DNA from: Verrucomicrobiota bacterium
Lineage (GTDB): Bacteria; Verrucomicrobiota; Verrucomicrobiia; Limisphaerales; JAHDYP01
Reading direction: 5' to 3'
DNA length: 37,228 bases
Assembly (NCBI GenBank): GCA_023383055.1
Contig: JAHDYP010000054.1
Coordinates: forward strand, 1 to 37,228
The notes under the pieces: generated by a model
What the model was told of the DNA's origin: nothing
Databases searched by the model: none
Seen by the model: the letters and a program-made list of their open reading frames with translations, nothing else
Shown here: positions 16,518-25,618 of the stretch, piece after piece
Layout: each line of letters opens with the position of its first letter
Position numbering within the stretch: position 1 is the stretch's first letter
Program-made: the position numbers and the translations under genes

Positions 16518-17729
16518 ATGATCTTTCCCCCCGCGAGCTTGGATCCCCTGAACCGACGCCTCCGCAGGCGTGGTCAGTCCCCGTTCGGCAACTGGCTGCT
16601 CGGTCTGGTTCTGCCCTTGGCCGGTTTGAGTGCCGCGGAGCCGGAGCGATCGTCTTCGCCGGAGTCGATGTTTGTTTACTTCGGGACCTATACGGGCAAC
16701 GCCAGCAAAGGCATTTACGTCTCACGTTTTGAACCGGGGGCGGGGCGGTTGTCGGCGCCGGAGTTGGCCGCGGAAATCGTCAGCCCGGCATTTCTCGCGC
16801 TGCATCCCAACCGCCGGTTTTTGTATGCGGTCAACGAAATCGGATCGTTTCAGGGCCAGCCTGGCGGCGCCGTCAGCGCCCTGGCCATCGATCCCGCGAC
16901 CGGCAGGCTGACATTGCTCAATCAGGAGTCGGCGCGCGGCGGCGGTCCCTGCCATCTCACGGTGGATCCTTCGGGCAAGGCGCTGCTGGTCGCCAACTAC
17001 GGCGGCGGCAGTATCACGGTGCTGCCGCTGCGTCCGGGTGGCGAGCTCGATCCCGCGCGCACATTTGTCCAGCACACCGGTTCGAGCGTGAATCCGCGGC
17101 GTCAGACCGCGCCCCACGCTCATGGGATCTATGTGGACGCCGCCAACCGTTTCGTTTTCGTCCCGGACCTTGGCCTCGATAAGGTCCTCGTTTATCGATG
17201 GTATCCGGCCACCTTCGCCCTCGAGGCGCACGATCCGCCGGCCGCCGGGCTCGCGCCGGGGGCGGGTCCGCGTCATTTGGCGTTTCATCCCGACGGGCGG
17301 TTTGTCTACGTCATCAACGAGCTGCTCAACACCGTCACGGCGTTTGGTTACGACCCGCAGTCAGGTTCGCTCCACGAGATCCAGACGGTGGGCACGTTGC
17401 CGGAGGATTTCGCCGGCCGGAACTCGACGGCCGAGATCACGGTTCATCCTTCGGGCCGCTTTCTCTACGGCTCCAATCGCGGCCACGACAGCCTGGCGCT
17501 TTACGCCATCGATCCCGCCACCGGACGGCTTACCTTGCTGGGCCACGAGCCGACCCAAGGCCGCACGCCGCGCAATTTCGCGCTGGATCCCACCGGCCAA
17601 TGGCTGCTCGCCGCCAACCAGGAATCCGCCAGCGTCGTGGTCTTTCGCGTGGACGCCCAGTCCGGGAGACTCCACCCGACGGGTCAGGTCGTCGAGGTTC
17701 CCAGCCCGGTGTGCGTGCTGTTCCGATGA
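16518..17729 (+). CDS. Lactonase-family seven-bladed beta-propeller (6-phosphogluconolactonase-like), exported
   Basis: 403 residues. A basic N-terminus (RRLRRRGQ) and a hydrophobic stretch ending at LAGLSAAEP suggest a signal peptide. The mature part shows repeated blades such as FVYFGTYTGNASKGIYVSRF, LALHPNRRFLYAVNE, AIDPATGRLTLLNQ and HLAFHPDGRFVYVINE; the AIDPATGRLTLL unit recurs near the C-terminus. This is the Pgl/YbhE-type lactonase family, which includes 6-phosphogluconolactonase. The exported location makes a pentose-phosphate role doubtful; hydrolysis of another sugar lactone, or another role, is possible. I took the ATG at 16518; a TTG at 16482 is in frame. It begins a plus-strand run of carbohydrate-related genes. 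Confidence 0.88.
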   Translation: MIFPPASLDPLNRRLRRRGQSPFGNWLLGLVLPLAGLSAAEPERSSSPESMFVYFGTYTGNASKGIYVSRFEPGAGRLSAPELAAEIVSPAFLALHPNRRFLYAVNEIGSFQGQPGGAVSALAIDPATGRLTLLNQESARGGGPCHLTVDPSGKALLVANYGGGSITVLPLRPGGELDPARTFVQHTGSSVNPRRQTAPHAHGIYVDAANRFVFVPDLGLDKVLVYRWYPATFALEAHDPPAAGLAPGAGPRHLAFHPDGRFVYVINELLNTVTAFGYDPQSGSLHEIQTVGTLPEDFAGRNSTAEITVHPSGRFLYGSNRGHDSLALYAIDPATGRLTLLGHEPTQGRTPRNFALDPTGQWLLAANQESASVVVFRVDAQSGRLHPTGQVVEVPSPVCVLFR

Positions 17730-17791
17730 GAGGATTCCGGTGAAGATTCAGGACTGACAGAGTGTTCGGGAGGTGTTATCCATACCTCATC

Positions 17792-18559
17792 ATGAACGCT
17801 TCAGGCCGGTTTCGACTCCTTTCGTCCCGGCGAGGATTCACCTTGATCGAACTGCTGGTGGTGATCGCGATCATCGCCATCCTGGCGGGCATGCTCCTGC
17901 CCGCGCTCAGCCGCGCCAAGGAAAGCAGCAAACGGGTGAAGTGCATCAACAACCTCCGCCAACTCGGCCTCGGCATGATCATCTATGCCGATGACAATCA
18001 GAACGTGTTGCTCGAGGCGCGCTTCGGCAGCGTCCAAATCGCGCTTAACCCTCCCGAACGCGAGGCCGCCGCGTCCGTCGGCCTGACCGTCGATACCAAT
18101 CACACGGGTGTCTCCCAAATCTGGACCTGCCCGAACCGGCCAACTTTTCCTCAGTGGGAAGCGGACTTCGACCAGTGGCTGATCGGGTTCCAGTATTACG
18201 GCGGCATCAAGGAATGGATCAACCCGGCCGGAACGTTTCCTTCGCGCAGCCCGGTCAAGACCTCGACGTCGCAGCCGGGTTGGGTTTTGGCGGCCGATGC
18301 GAACATGAAGATCGACGGCACTTGGGGCGGTGGCCGCGATACCGCCTTCAAAGGAATGCCGCCTCATCGAAGCCGGGCCGGCAGCGCGCCGGAAGGCGGC
18401 AATCAACTCTATATGGATGGCTCGGCAAGCTGGGTGCCCTTCAGCCGCATGCTGTTCATTCATAGTTGGAGCGCTGGCGGCACCCGCGATGCCTACTTTT
18501 ACCAGGAGGATCTCGGCGACGAACTCCGGCTCAAGATCGATATGCTCAAACCGCGTTAG
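17792..18559 (+). CDS. Type IV prepilin-like (type II secretion pseudopilin-like) protein
   Basis: 255 residues. A short basic leader ends in SSRRG, followed by [18 protein letters not shown], the prepilin peptidase site with glycine before phenylalanine and glutamate at mature position 5. The hydrophobic helix continues to [11 protein letters not shown], and the globular part ends in the [15 protein letters not shown] region seen in the large prepilin-like families of Verrucomicrobia and Planctomycetes. Such proteins are membrane-anchored and extracytoplasmic; no pilus or secretion genes adjoin it, so its role is unknown. The chosen ATG is at 17792. A GGAGGT at 17769-17774 is about 17 bases away, further than usual. 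An in-frame GTG at 17762 precedes that site. Confidence 0.9.
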   Translation: MNASGRFRLLSSRRGFTLIELLVVIAIIAILAGMLLPALSRAKESSKRVKCINNLRQLGLGMIIYADDNQNVLLEARFGSVQIALNPPEREAAASVGLTVDTNHTGVSQIWTCPNRPTFPQWEADFDQWLIGFQYYGGIKEWINPAGTFPSRSPVKTSTSQPGWVLAADANMKIDGTWGGGRDTAFKGMPPHRSRAGSAPEGGNQLYMDGSASWVPFSRMLFIHSWSAGGTRDAYFYQEDLGDELRLKIDMLKPR

Positions 18560-18620
18560 CGCGCTCATGGATTGCCTATCCAGTCGCGGGGACACATTTT
18601 CAACAAAATCTCGAATCACC

Positions 18621-19943
18621 ATGAACACCCGACGACAGTTTCTTCATCAATCCATGGCCATCGCCGGCACCCTGGCGATTCCCGGCACCCTCCGCTCCCA
18701 GCCGGCGAGCCGGTGCATCCGCCTCGGCGTGCTCGGGCTCGGTGGGCGTGGCATCAACCTCGCCAAGATGTTCGCCCGGGAGCCGGACGTGGAGATCACC
18801 TGGCTCTGCGATCCGGACAGCCGCCGCGCGGCGCGCGCGCTGGCTGCCTTCGAGCCCGCGCCCGGGCGTTCGCCGGAATTCGCGCAGGATTTTCGGCGGG
18901 TATTGGACGATCGCGAGGTGGACGCGCTGGTGATCGCCACGCCCGACCACTGGCATGGCCTGGCCACCGTGCTCGCCTGTCAGACGGGCAAGGATGTCTA
19001 CGTCGAGAAACCGCTGTCGCACAACGCGCGCGAGGGCCGCCAGATGGTCGCGGCGGCGCGCAAATACCAGCGGGTGGTGCAGGTGGGGATTCAGAGCCGG
19101 AGCGCGCCGTATGTGCACGCCGCGAGGGAATACCTGAGGTCCGGACAACTGGGCGAAATCCGGCTCGTGCGGGTGTACAACCTGATGGAACATCCGCTGA
19201 CCCCGCTGGGGCCGGCGGGAGCGGTGCCGGCGGGTTTCGATTACGATCTCTGGTGCGGTCCGGCCGCGTTGCTGCCGTATCATCCGGACCGGCGCTGGCT
19301 GAACTACGCTGAGTTCAGCTGCGGCCCGATCCCGGGCGACGCGGTGCATCAGCTCGATTTGGCGCGTTTTCTTCTGGAAGACCCGGCCGCGCCGCGGGTC
19401 GTTTCGCATCAGGGCGGGATTGATGTGCTCCGCGATGGCCGCGACACGCCCGACACGCAGGTGGCCACCTTCGATTATGGTCCGGTGCGGCTTCATTTCG
19501 AGGGGGCGCTTTGGATGCCTTACATGAAGAAGACCGACATGGCGGTTCGGGATCGCGATACGTTTCCGAACTGGCCGTTCAGCAGCACGAAGCTCGAAGT
19601 GTTCGGCACGCGGGGTCTGATGCTGCTGGGACGTCACGGCGGCGGGTGGCAGGTGTTCGATGCGAATCAACAACCGATCGCCGCGCGGCATGGTCGCCAG
19701 GCTGACCAGCTGCACCTTCGCAATTTCCTCGATTGCATCCGCACCCGTGAGTTGCCGGTGGCGGATGTGGCCCAGGGCCACGCCTCGACGCTGTTGTGTC
19801 ATCTGGCCAACGCCGCCTGGCGGGCCGGGAACCGAACCCTGCGCTTCGATCCGCAGACCGAGACCTTTCCGGAGGACCCGGCCGCGAACGAGTTTCTGGG
19901 GCGGACCTATCGCGCGCCCTGGCGGTTTTCCGATCCGGTGTAG
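18621..19943 (+). CDS. Gfo/Idh/MocA-family oxidoreductase with a Tat signal
   Basis: 440 residues. The N-terminus TRRQFLHQSMAIAGTLAIPG is a twin-arginine export signal. The Rossmann fold starts at IRLGVLGLGGRGINLAKM (residues ~33-50), and the family motif EKPLSHNAREG lies near 129-139. DALVIATPDHWH gives the strand and histidine typical of the group. Members reduce or oxidise sugars and cyclitols with NAD(P); the Tat-exported forms carry their cofactor with them. It lies 61 bases after the prepilin-like gene and 148 bases before a Tat-exported TIM-barrel protein, a combination consistent with sugar processing outside the cytoplasm. The substrate is unknown. The last codons and the stop are tandemly duplicated. 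Confidence 0.92.
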   Translation: MNTRRQFLHQSMAIAGTLAIPGTLRSQPASRCIRLGVLGLGGRGINLAKMFAREPDVEITWLCDPDSRRAARALAAFEPAPGRSPEFAQDFRRVLDDREVDALVIATPDHWHGLATVLACQTGKDVYVEKPLSHNAREGRQMVAAARKYQRVVQVGIQSRSAPYVHAAREYLRSGQLGEIRLVRVYNLMEHPLTPLGPAGAVPAGFDYDLWCGPAALLPYHPDRRWLNYAEFSCGPIPGDAVHQLDLARFLLEDPAAPRVVSHQGGIDVLRDGRDTPDTQVATFDYGPVRLHFEGALWMPYMKKTDMAVRDRDTFPNWPFSSTKLEVFGTRGLMLLGRHGGGWQVFDANQQPIAARHGRQADQLHLRNFLDCIRTRELPVADVAQGHASTLLCHLANAAWRAGNRTLRFDPQTETFPEDPAANEFLGRTYRAPWRFSDPV

Positions 19944-19959
19944 CCCGATTCGGTGTAGC
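19930..19959 (+). repeat. 15-bp tandem duplication across the stop codon of the oxidoreductase gene
   Basis: Bases 19930-19944 and 19945-19959 differ at one position. Each unit contains GGTGTAGC, so the TAG stop at 19941-19943 is repeated in frame 15 bases later. The bases after it (GCCCGGATTTTCATGGGC, 19958-19975) can form a short GCCC/GGGC stem. Confidence 0.75.
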
Positions 19960-20091
19960 CCGGATTTTCATGGGCCGGGATGGTCGGGACCTGAATCTCA
20001 TCACCCGCCCGCGCGGCCTGGGGCAGGGGCGTGAGTGTCATCAATATGCGGGCTTCACCTTTGGCGGTGGGTGCGGTAAGGTCGGGTCGTT

Positions 20092-21018
20092 ATGCAGAGA
20101 ACCACGCGCCGGCGATTTCTCGGAACCACGATGTTATCCGCGGTGTTGCTGCCGACGGGGTCGCCGGTGCGGGCGATGGAACCGCTCGGACGGCGGGGCG
20201 CGGCCCGGTTGAGGCTGAGTCTGGCCGCCTATTCCTTCCGTCAGTTCTTCAAGACGCCATCGCCGCCATCCGGGGTGGCCGCGGAGCGGTTGATCGACCT
20301 GTTTCAGTTCATCGACTACTGCGCGGAACACGGTTGCGAAGGGACGGAACTCACGAGTTATTATTTTCCGGCGGACCTGGACGATGCCTATCTGCTGCGG
20401 ATCCGGCGGCACGCCTTTCTGCGGGGCATCCCGATCAGTGGGACGGCGGTGGGCAATACCTTTACCTGGCCGCGCGGGGCGAAGCGGGACCAGGAGATCG
20501 CGCACGTCAAACGCTGGATTGATCGGGCGGCCGTGATGGGGGCGCCGCACATCCGGATCTTCGCCGGGAACCGGCAGGAGGGAATGTCGCTGGCCGAGTC
20601 CAAAGCGATCTGCATCGAGACCATTGCGGAATGTTGCGAGTACGCGGGGCAAAAGGGTGTGTTTCTGGGATTGGAGAACCATGGCGGGATTGTGGCCGAG
20701 CCGGACGATTTGCTGGACATCGTGCGTGCCGTGGAGAGCCCGTGGTTCGGCATCAATCTCGATACCGGGAATTTTCACACCGCGGATCCGTATGCGGACC
20801 TGGCGCGCTGCGCGCCTTACGCCGTCAACGTGCAGGTGAAGGTGGAAATCCAGGCGCGCGGCCAGCCGAAAGGGCCGGCGGACCTGGCGCGTTTGGTTCA
20901 GCTGGTGCGCGACTGCGGGTATCAGGGTTATGTGGCGCTCGAGTATGAGGCCCCCGAGGATCCGTGGGTGGCAGTGCCGCCGGTGCTGCGTCAGCTCCGG
21001 GCGCTGATGACCGTCTGA
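20092..21018 (+). CDS. Sugar phosphate isomerase/epimerase-like TIM-barrel protein with a Tat signal
   Basis: 308 residues. TTRRRFLGTTMLSAVLLP is a twin-arginine signal. The mature part follows the xylose-isomerase-like TIM barrel (AP endonuclease 2 superfamily): LSLAAYSFRQFF, HGCEGTELTSYYFP, MGAPHIRIFAGN, FLGLENHGG, WFGINLDTGNFHT and GYVALEYEAPED, with the glutamates, aspartate and histidines expected for a divalent metal site. Members isomerise or epimerise sugars. With the preceding Gfo/Idh/MocA gene this forms a common exported sugar-modifying pair. The start at 20092 is immediately followed by the Tat motif, which supports it. The debranching enzyme gene begins 49 bases downstream. Confidence 0.9.
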   Translation: MQRTTRRRFLGTTMLSAVLLPTGSPVRAMEPLGRRGAARLRLSLAAYSFRQFFKTPSPPSGVAAERLIDLFQFIDYCAEHGCEGTELTSYYFPADLDDAYLLRIRRHAFLRGIPISGTAVGNTFTWPRGAKRDQEIAHVKRWIDRAAVMGAPHIRIFAGNRQEGMSLAESKAICIETIAECCEYAGQKGVFLGLENHGGIVAEPDDLLDIVRAVESPWFGINLDTGNFHTADPYADLARCAPYAVNVQVKVEIQARGQPKGPADLARLVQLVRDCGYQGYVALEYEAPEDPWVAVPPVLRQLRALMTV

Positions 21019-21067
21019 GGCGCGGGCCGCCCGGTTTGGGCCGTTCAGGAAGCGAGGAATTACACAC

Positions 21068-24000
21068 ATGAGTGTCGAGAGTGGGGTGTTGCCGGCGTTG
21101 GTCATGGACCCGCCGACCGGGGAACGGTTGGTCGGTTACGTGGGCGATCGGTTGCGATTCCGGTTGCGGCGGGCGGATGGGCTGCCGGTGCCTGAGGGAT
21201 GGCGCGGTCTGCTGCGCACCAATCTCGGACGTGCCGGCCGGCAGCGGCGTGAGATCGTCGCGTCGCGCGGCGGGGAGCGGATCGTGCCGGTCGGATCGTG
21301 GCGGGATGTGCCGATGCGGGAGGTGGACGGCGGCTGGACGATCGAGTTGACGTTGACCGAGGTGGGCTATTTTAAGGCCAAGGCTTATGCCGTCGATCCG
21401 CGCGGCTGGCAGGTCTGGCCGGAGGGGGCGGACTTCGGCGTCGCCGTGCACCCGGATCGGTATCGCACGGGCAACACCATTTACTGCGTGTTTCCGCGGC
21501 TGATGGGAGAAACCAAATCGCGGCCCAGCACCGCGGACGCGCGGTTGGAAGCGCGATTGCGCCGTCTCGAGGGCCAGGGCTACGCGGTGTTGCCTCCGTC
21601 GGGCAAGTTGCGGGATGTGACCGCCGCCGTGCCGCACATGGTCAGGGATCTGGGCTGCCGGATGGTGCATTTGCTGCCGATCAACCTGACGCCGACGACG
21701 TTTGGCCGGTTTGGCCGGTTCGGCAGTCCCTACGCCGGGTTGGACCTGACGGCGATCGATCCAGCCTTGATCGAGTTCGACCGTCGCACCACCGGAGTCG
21801 AACAGTTCCGGGAACTGGCCGACACGGTTCACGCCCACGGAGCGCGGCTGGTGCTGGACCTGGTGATCAATCACACCGGCTGGAGTTCATCTCTCCAGGA
21901 GGCGCATCCCGAGTGGTTCCTGCGAAATCCGGACGGCACTTTCCACAGCCCCGGCGCGTGGGGGATCACCTGGGAAGACCTGGTCGAGCTGGACGAATCC
22001 CCACGGCCGCTCTGGGACGAGTTTGCCGAGGCCTTCCTGACCTGGTGCCGACGCGGCGTGGATGGATTTCGATGCGATGCCGGGTACCAGGTGCCGATGC
22101 CCGTCTGGCGATATGCCATCGCCCGCGTGCGCGACGAGTTTCCGGATGCGCTGTTTCTGCTCGAGGGTTTGGGCGGCGCTTGGGTCGACACCGAGCTGCT
22201 GCTGACCGAGGGCGGCATGCAGTGGGCCTATTCGGAGTTGTTCCAGGAGTTCTCGGGTTTGCAGATCTCCGGTTACCTCGATCACGCCCTTAAACAGTGC
22301 CGGCGCGTGGGGACGCTCGTTCATTACAGCGAGACCCACGACAACGAGCGACTGGCCAGGAAAGGCAAAGACTGGTCCCGACTGCGCAATCGCCTGTGCG
22401 CGTTAACCAGCGCCAACGGCGGGTTTGGCTTTACCTGCGGGGTCGAGTGGCTGGCGGCCGAGAAGATCAAGGTCCATGGTTGCACCGGCCTCGCCTGGGG
22501 CAGCGCGGACAACCTGGTGGACGAACTTTCCCGGCTCAACCGGTTGCTGGCCGATCATCCCTGCTTTTTCGATGGCGCGCGGTTGACGCGGGTATCGCCT
22601 GCCGGGGCCGACGTGTTCGCCTTGCGTCGCGAGGCGGCCGCGACGGCGGAGTGCGTGCTGGTGCTGCTGAACACGGACCTGGACAAACCCCACAGTCTGA
22701 CCCTTGAACCCGAGGCCCTGGCGGGGTTCCTGACACCGGATCGTTCTGCCCTCGCTGGAGGGATGACCGATCTGCTGGGATCAGTTCTTCCGAAGATCCG
22801 CCGCGTTCACAGCGGGGCGTGGGAGGTCACCCTCGCCGCCGGGGCCAGTCACTGTCTGGCGCCGGCCGGCGCGCCGGCCGATGGCTCCGGGGAGCTCTAC
22901 CGCCGGGAGCGCGCGCAAGCGGCCTGGGCGGTGCAGGCGCTGGCCCAGGGGCTGGATCCCGAGGCAATCGGTCCCTTCGACTGGCGTGCCCTGGCGCGGC
23001 TGGCGGCCGGCAATCCGACGGGGTTCCTGGCTTCGCTGAGCCACCTGGATCCAGCCCGGGCCCGAACCGATTTAATCGCCGCGATTGAGTCGGCGATGTC
23101 GGTTCCGCGATACCCCAACGTGGTGGTTTGGACACCGGAGGATGTCCGGCGGGTGACCCTGGTGCCCGACGACCACTGGCTGTTGCTGGAATCCCCCGAT
23201 CCATTTCGCGCGACGCTGCGCGTAGGAACCGAGTTGGTGCGTCACCTCGAGTCCATCCCCGGGCGCACTGGGTTCATGGCGGCGTTTCCCCCCGTCGGAG
23301 TCGCCGGCGCCGGTGAACTCGAGATCGAGATCTGGCGCAAGCCGGTGGGTCGTGCCACCGCTTCGGTGCGGTTGCTGCGCCCGGAATGTGATCCCGAGGG
23401 GATCCAGGGCCACGCCCAGGTGGGATCGAAAGAGCCTTCGCTGGTGCTGCTGACCAATGGGCGCGGCGGCATGGCCAGGTTGTGCGTCGATCTCGGTCAG
23501 GTCACGTCGAAATACGACTGTCTGCTGGGAGCGAACTTGCATCCCGCACTGCCGGTGGATCGGCACGTGATGGCCAAACGCGTGCGGGCCTGGGCGATGG
23601 CGAACGGATTCCTTTCCCCATTGAACCACGAGACGCTGGCGGGATTCGAACCGGGTCCTTCGCCCCGTTGGGAATTTCAGGTGCCCACCGGTGATGGACG
23701 CAGGATCGCGATCCGGATGACGGCCGCGATGGTCGAGGGCGAAAACACCACGGTGTTGCGATTTGCACGTGGCACTCCGCAGCCCGAAGCCGAACCGGTC
23801 GACGTCTGGCTGACGGTGAGGGTGGATCTCGAGGATCGCAATTTCCATTGGGAGACGAAACGTAATCCGGCAGCGGAGGCGCATTTCGAGTCGCAGGTGC
23901 GGGTTTTGTCGGAGGCGGCGGGGTTTGTCTTCGCGTCGGCGCCGGAGCGCGGCCTGTGGGTGACGTCGAGCGCGGGTGCATTCCACCGCGCGCCGGAGTG

Positions 24001-25474
24001 GTCGGAGGGGATCCCACATCCGGTGGAAGCCACCCGGGGCATGACCGGGGCAGGGGACGCTTACAGTCCCGGGTGGTTTGAGTTGCCGCTGCCGGCGGGC
24101 AACGACGTGGTATTGACGGCCACCTGCGAAGGAAGCCCGCGAGCCGACACGATGGTCTCGGGCTCGATGGAACCAAAGGGCCCAACCGCAGCGGAGGGGC
24201 CGAGTGCCGACCGGTTTGGAGAAGAGTTGCGCCAGGCGCTGCGCGCGTTCGTGGTGAAGCGCGGTAACGGCAAGACCGTGATCGCCGGTTATCCATGGTT
24301 CCTGGATTGGGGCCGCGACACCTTGATTTGCGCGCGCGGCTTGCTCGCGGCCGGGATGCTCCACGAAGTCGAACAGATACTCCTTACCTTTGGTCGGTTC
24401 GAATTCGAAGGAACCTTGCCCAACACGATCCATGGCGAGGACGCGTCGAATCGCGAGACCAGCGATGCGCCGCTGTGGTACGGGCTGGTCTGTGAGGAAT
24501 GGGCGATGGCGAGCGGGGGCAGTGCCGGATTGCGTGCCCGCGGTGGGGAGGGTGACGCCGCCACCTTCCTTGGCCGGCAAATCGACAGGGATGGTCGCAC
24601 GCTTGCCGAGGTTCTCCGATCGATTGCCGTGCATCATCTGCGGGGAACACCGGTCGGAGTGGCCATGGACGAGAAAAGCGCGCTGCTGTGGAGTCCGGCC
24701 CATTTCACCTGGATGGATACCAATCACCCGGCCTGCACGCCGCGTGAAGGTTACCCGATCGAGATCCAGGCGTTCTGGATTCGGTTGCTGCGGCAGTTGG
24801 ACCGGCTCCGGATGTCGCCGGAGAATGAACCATGGTCGGAACTCGCCCGGCGGGCGGAGGAATCGCTGCAGGAATATTTCTGGATCGAGGACTGCGGTTG
24901 GTGGGCGGATGTATTGCGCGCCGGACGTGGGGTTCCCGCGTCCGCGGCGACGGTGGATGACGCGCTGCGGAGCAATGGACTGCTGGCGGTCAGCCTGGGC
25001 GTGGTCTCGGGTGAACGCGCGCGACGCAGTGTTGAGGCCGCCCGTCGGCACCTCGTGATTCCAGGCGGGGTGCGATCGCTCGCGCCGTTGCCCGTGCGTT
25101 GTCCGCTCGAGATTCGAGGAGGAGGCGGTGTTCTGTTGAACAATCCGAGGGAGCCGTATTGGGGTCGCTACGAAGGAGACGAAGACACGCGACGCAAGCC
25201 CGCCTACCACAACGGCACGGCCTGGACGTGGAAACTGCCCGTATTTGCGGAAGCCCTGGTCCGGGCATGGGAAGGCGCGCCGGAGAGCGTTGCCGCCGCC
25301 AAAGGTTATTTGCTCAGTCTCGAGCCGTTGCTCGCCAGCGGGTGTCTCGGGCAATTGCCGGAGATCCTGGACGGCGACGCGCCGCATCAACCGCGCGGTT
25401 GCGACGCCCAGGCGTGGAGTGTAACTGAGGCGCTGCGGGTCTGGCGGATGGTCCATGACGGTTGGAAAGGGTGA
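21068..25474 (+). CDS. Two-module glycogen debranching enzyme (GH13-type module + amylo-1,6-glucosidase module)
   Basis: 1468 residues. The N-terminal half has a GH13 alpha-amylase-type barrel: VINHTG near 265, nucleophile D337 in DGFRCDAG, acid E366 in LFLLEG and the H424-D425 pair in SETHDNER. The C-terminal third has the amylo-1,6-glucosidase fold: GYPWFLDWGRDT (1074-1085), NRETSDAPLWY around 1125, and AYHNGTAWTWKLP near 1380. Together they resemble eukaryotic debranching enzyme, which moves a short glucan from a branch and then hydrolyses the remaining glucose. Many bacterial enzymes have only one of these activities. No signal peptide is seen, so it is probably cytoplasmic. AGGAA lies about 12 bases before the ATG. 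The middle (~600-1050) is not assigned with confidence. No other glycogen gene adjoins it. Confidence 0.88.
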   Translation: MSVESGVLPALVMDPPTGERLVGYVGDRLRFRLRRADGLPVPEGWRGLLRTNLGRAGRQRREIVASRGGERIVPVGSWRDVPMREVDGGWTIELTLTEVGYFKAKAYAVDPRGWQVWPEGADFGVAVHPDRYRTGNTIYCVFPRLMGETKSRPSTADARLEARLRRLEGQGYAVLPPSGKLRDVTAAVPHMVRDLGCRMVHLLPINLTPTTFGRFGRFGSPYAGLDLTAIDPALIEFDRRTTGVEQFRELADTVHAHGARLVLDLVINHTGWSSSLQEAHPEWFLRNPDGTFHSPGAWGITWEDLVELDESPRPLWDEFAEAFLTWCRRGVDGFRCDAGYQVPMPVWRYAIARVRDEFPDALFLLEGLGGAWVDTELLLTEGGMQWAYSELFQEFSGLQISGYLDHALKQCRRVGTLVHYSETHDNERLARKGKDWSRLRNRLCALTSANGGFGFTCGVEWLAAEKIKVHGCTGLAWGSADNLVDELSRLNRLLADHPCFFDGARLTRVSPAGADVFALRREAAATAECVLVLLNTDLDKPHSLTLEPEALAGFLTPDRSALAGGMTDLLGSVLPKIRRVHSGAWEVTLAAGASHCLAPAGAPADGSGELYRRERAQAAWAVQALAQGLDPEAIGPFDWRALARLAAGNPTGFLASLSHLDPARARTDLIAAIESAMSVPRYPNVVVWTPEDVRRVTLVPDDHWLLLESPDPFRATLRVGTELVRHLESIPGRTGFMAAFPPVGVAGAGELEIEIWRKPVGRATASVRLLRPECDPEGIQGHAQVGSKEPSLVLLTNGRGGMARLCVDLGQVTSKYDCLLGANLHPALPVDRHVMAKRVRAWAMANGFLSPLNHETLAGFEPGPSPRWEFQVPTGDGRRIAIRMTAAMVEGENTTVLRFARGTPQPEAEPVDVWLTVRVDLEDRNFHWETKRNPAAEAHFESQVRVLSEAAGFVFASAPERGLWVTSSAGAFHRAPEWSEGIPHPVEATRGMTGAGDAYSPGWFELPLPAGNDVVLTATCEGSPRADTMVSGSMEPKGPTAAEGPSADRFGEELRQALRAFVVKRGNGKTVIAGYPWFLDWGRDTLICARGLLAAGMLHEVEQILLTFGRFEFEGTLPNTIHGEDASNRETSDAPLWYGLVCEEWAMASGGSAGLRARGGEGDAATFLGRQIDRDGRTLAEVLRSIAVHHLRGTPVGVAMDEKSALLWSPAHFTWMDTNHPACTPREGYPIEIQAFWIRLLRQLDRLRMSPENEPWSELARRAEESLQEYFWIEDCGWWADVLRAGRGVPASAATVDDALRSNGLLAVSLGVVSGERARRSVEAARRHLVIPGGVRSLAPLPVRCPLEIRGGGGVLLNNPREPYWGRYEGDEDTRRKPAYHNGTAWTWKLPVFAEALVRAWEGAPESVAAAKGYLLSLEPLLASGCLGQLPEILDGDAPHQPRGCDAQAWSVTEALRVWRMVHDGWKG

Positions 25475-25618
25475 GCGGGTCGGGGAAAGCGCCGTCGACG
25501 CTGACGCTTTGCCGGCGCAGTCCAAAAAGGCCGCGGACATGCGCGAGCCGGGGGCGTTTTGGAGTGCGGCGGGAAGCGAATCCGGTATTGAACCACCTGC
25601 GGCGATATATAGGGTGGA

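Noticed and set aside
25595..25618. TTGAAC/TATATA promoter before the sigma fusion gene
   Set aside because: The two hexamers are only 12 bases apart, too close for a standard promoter.
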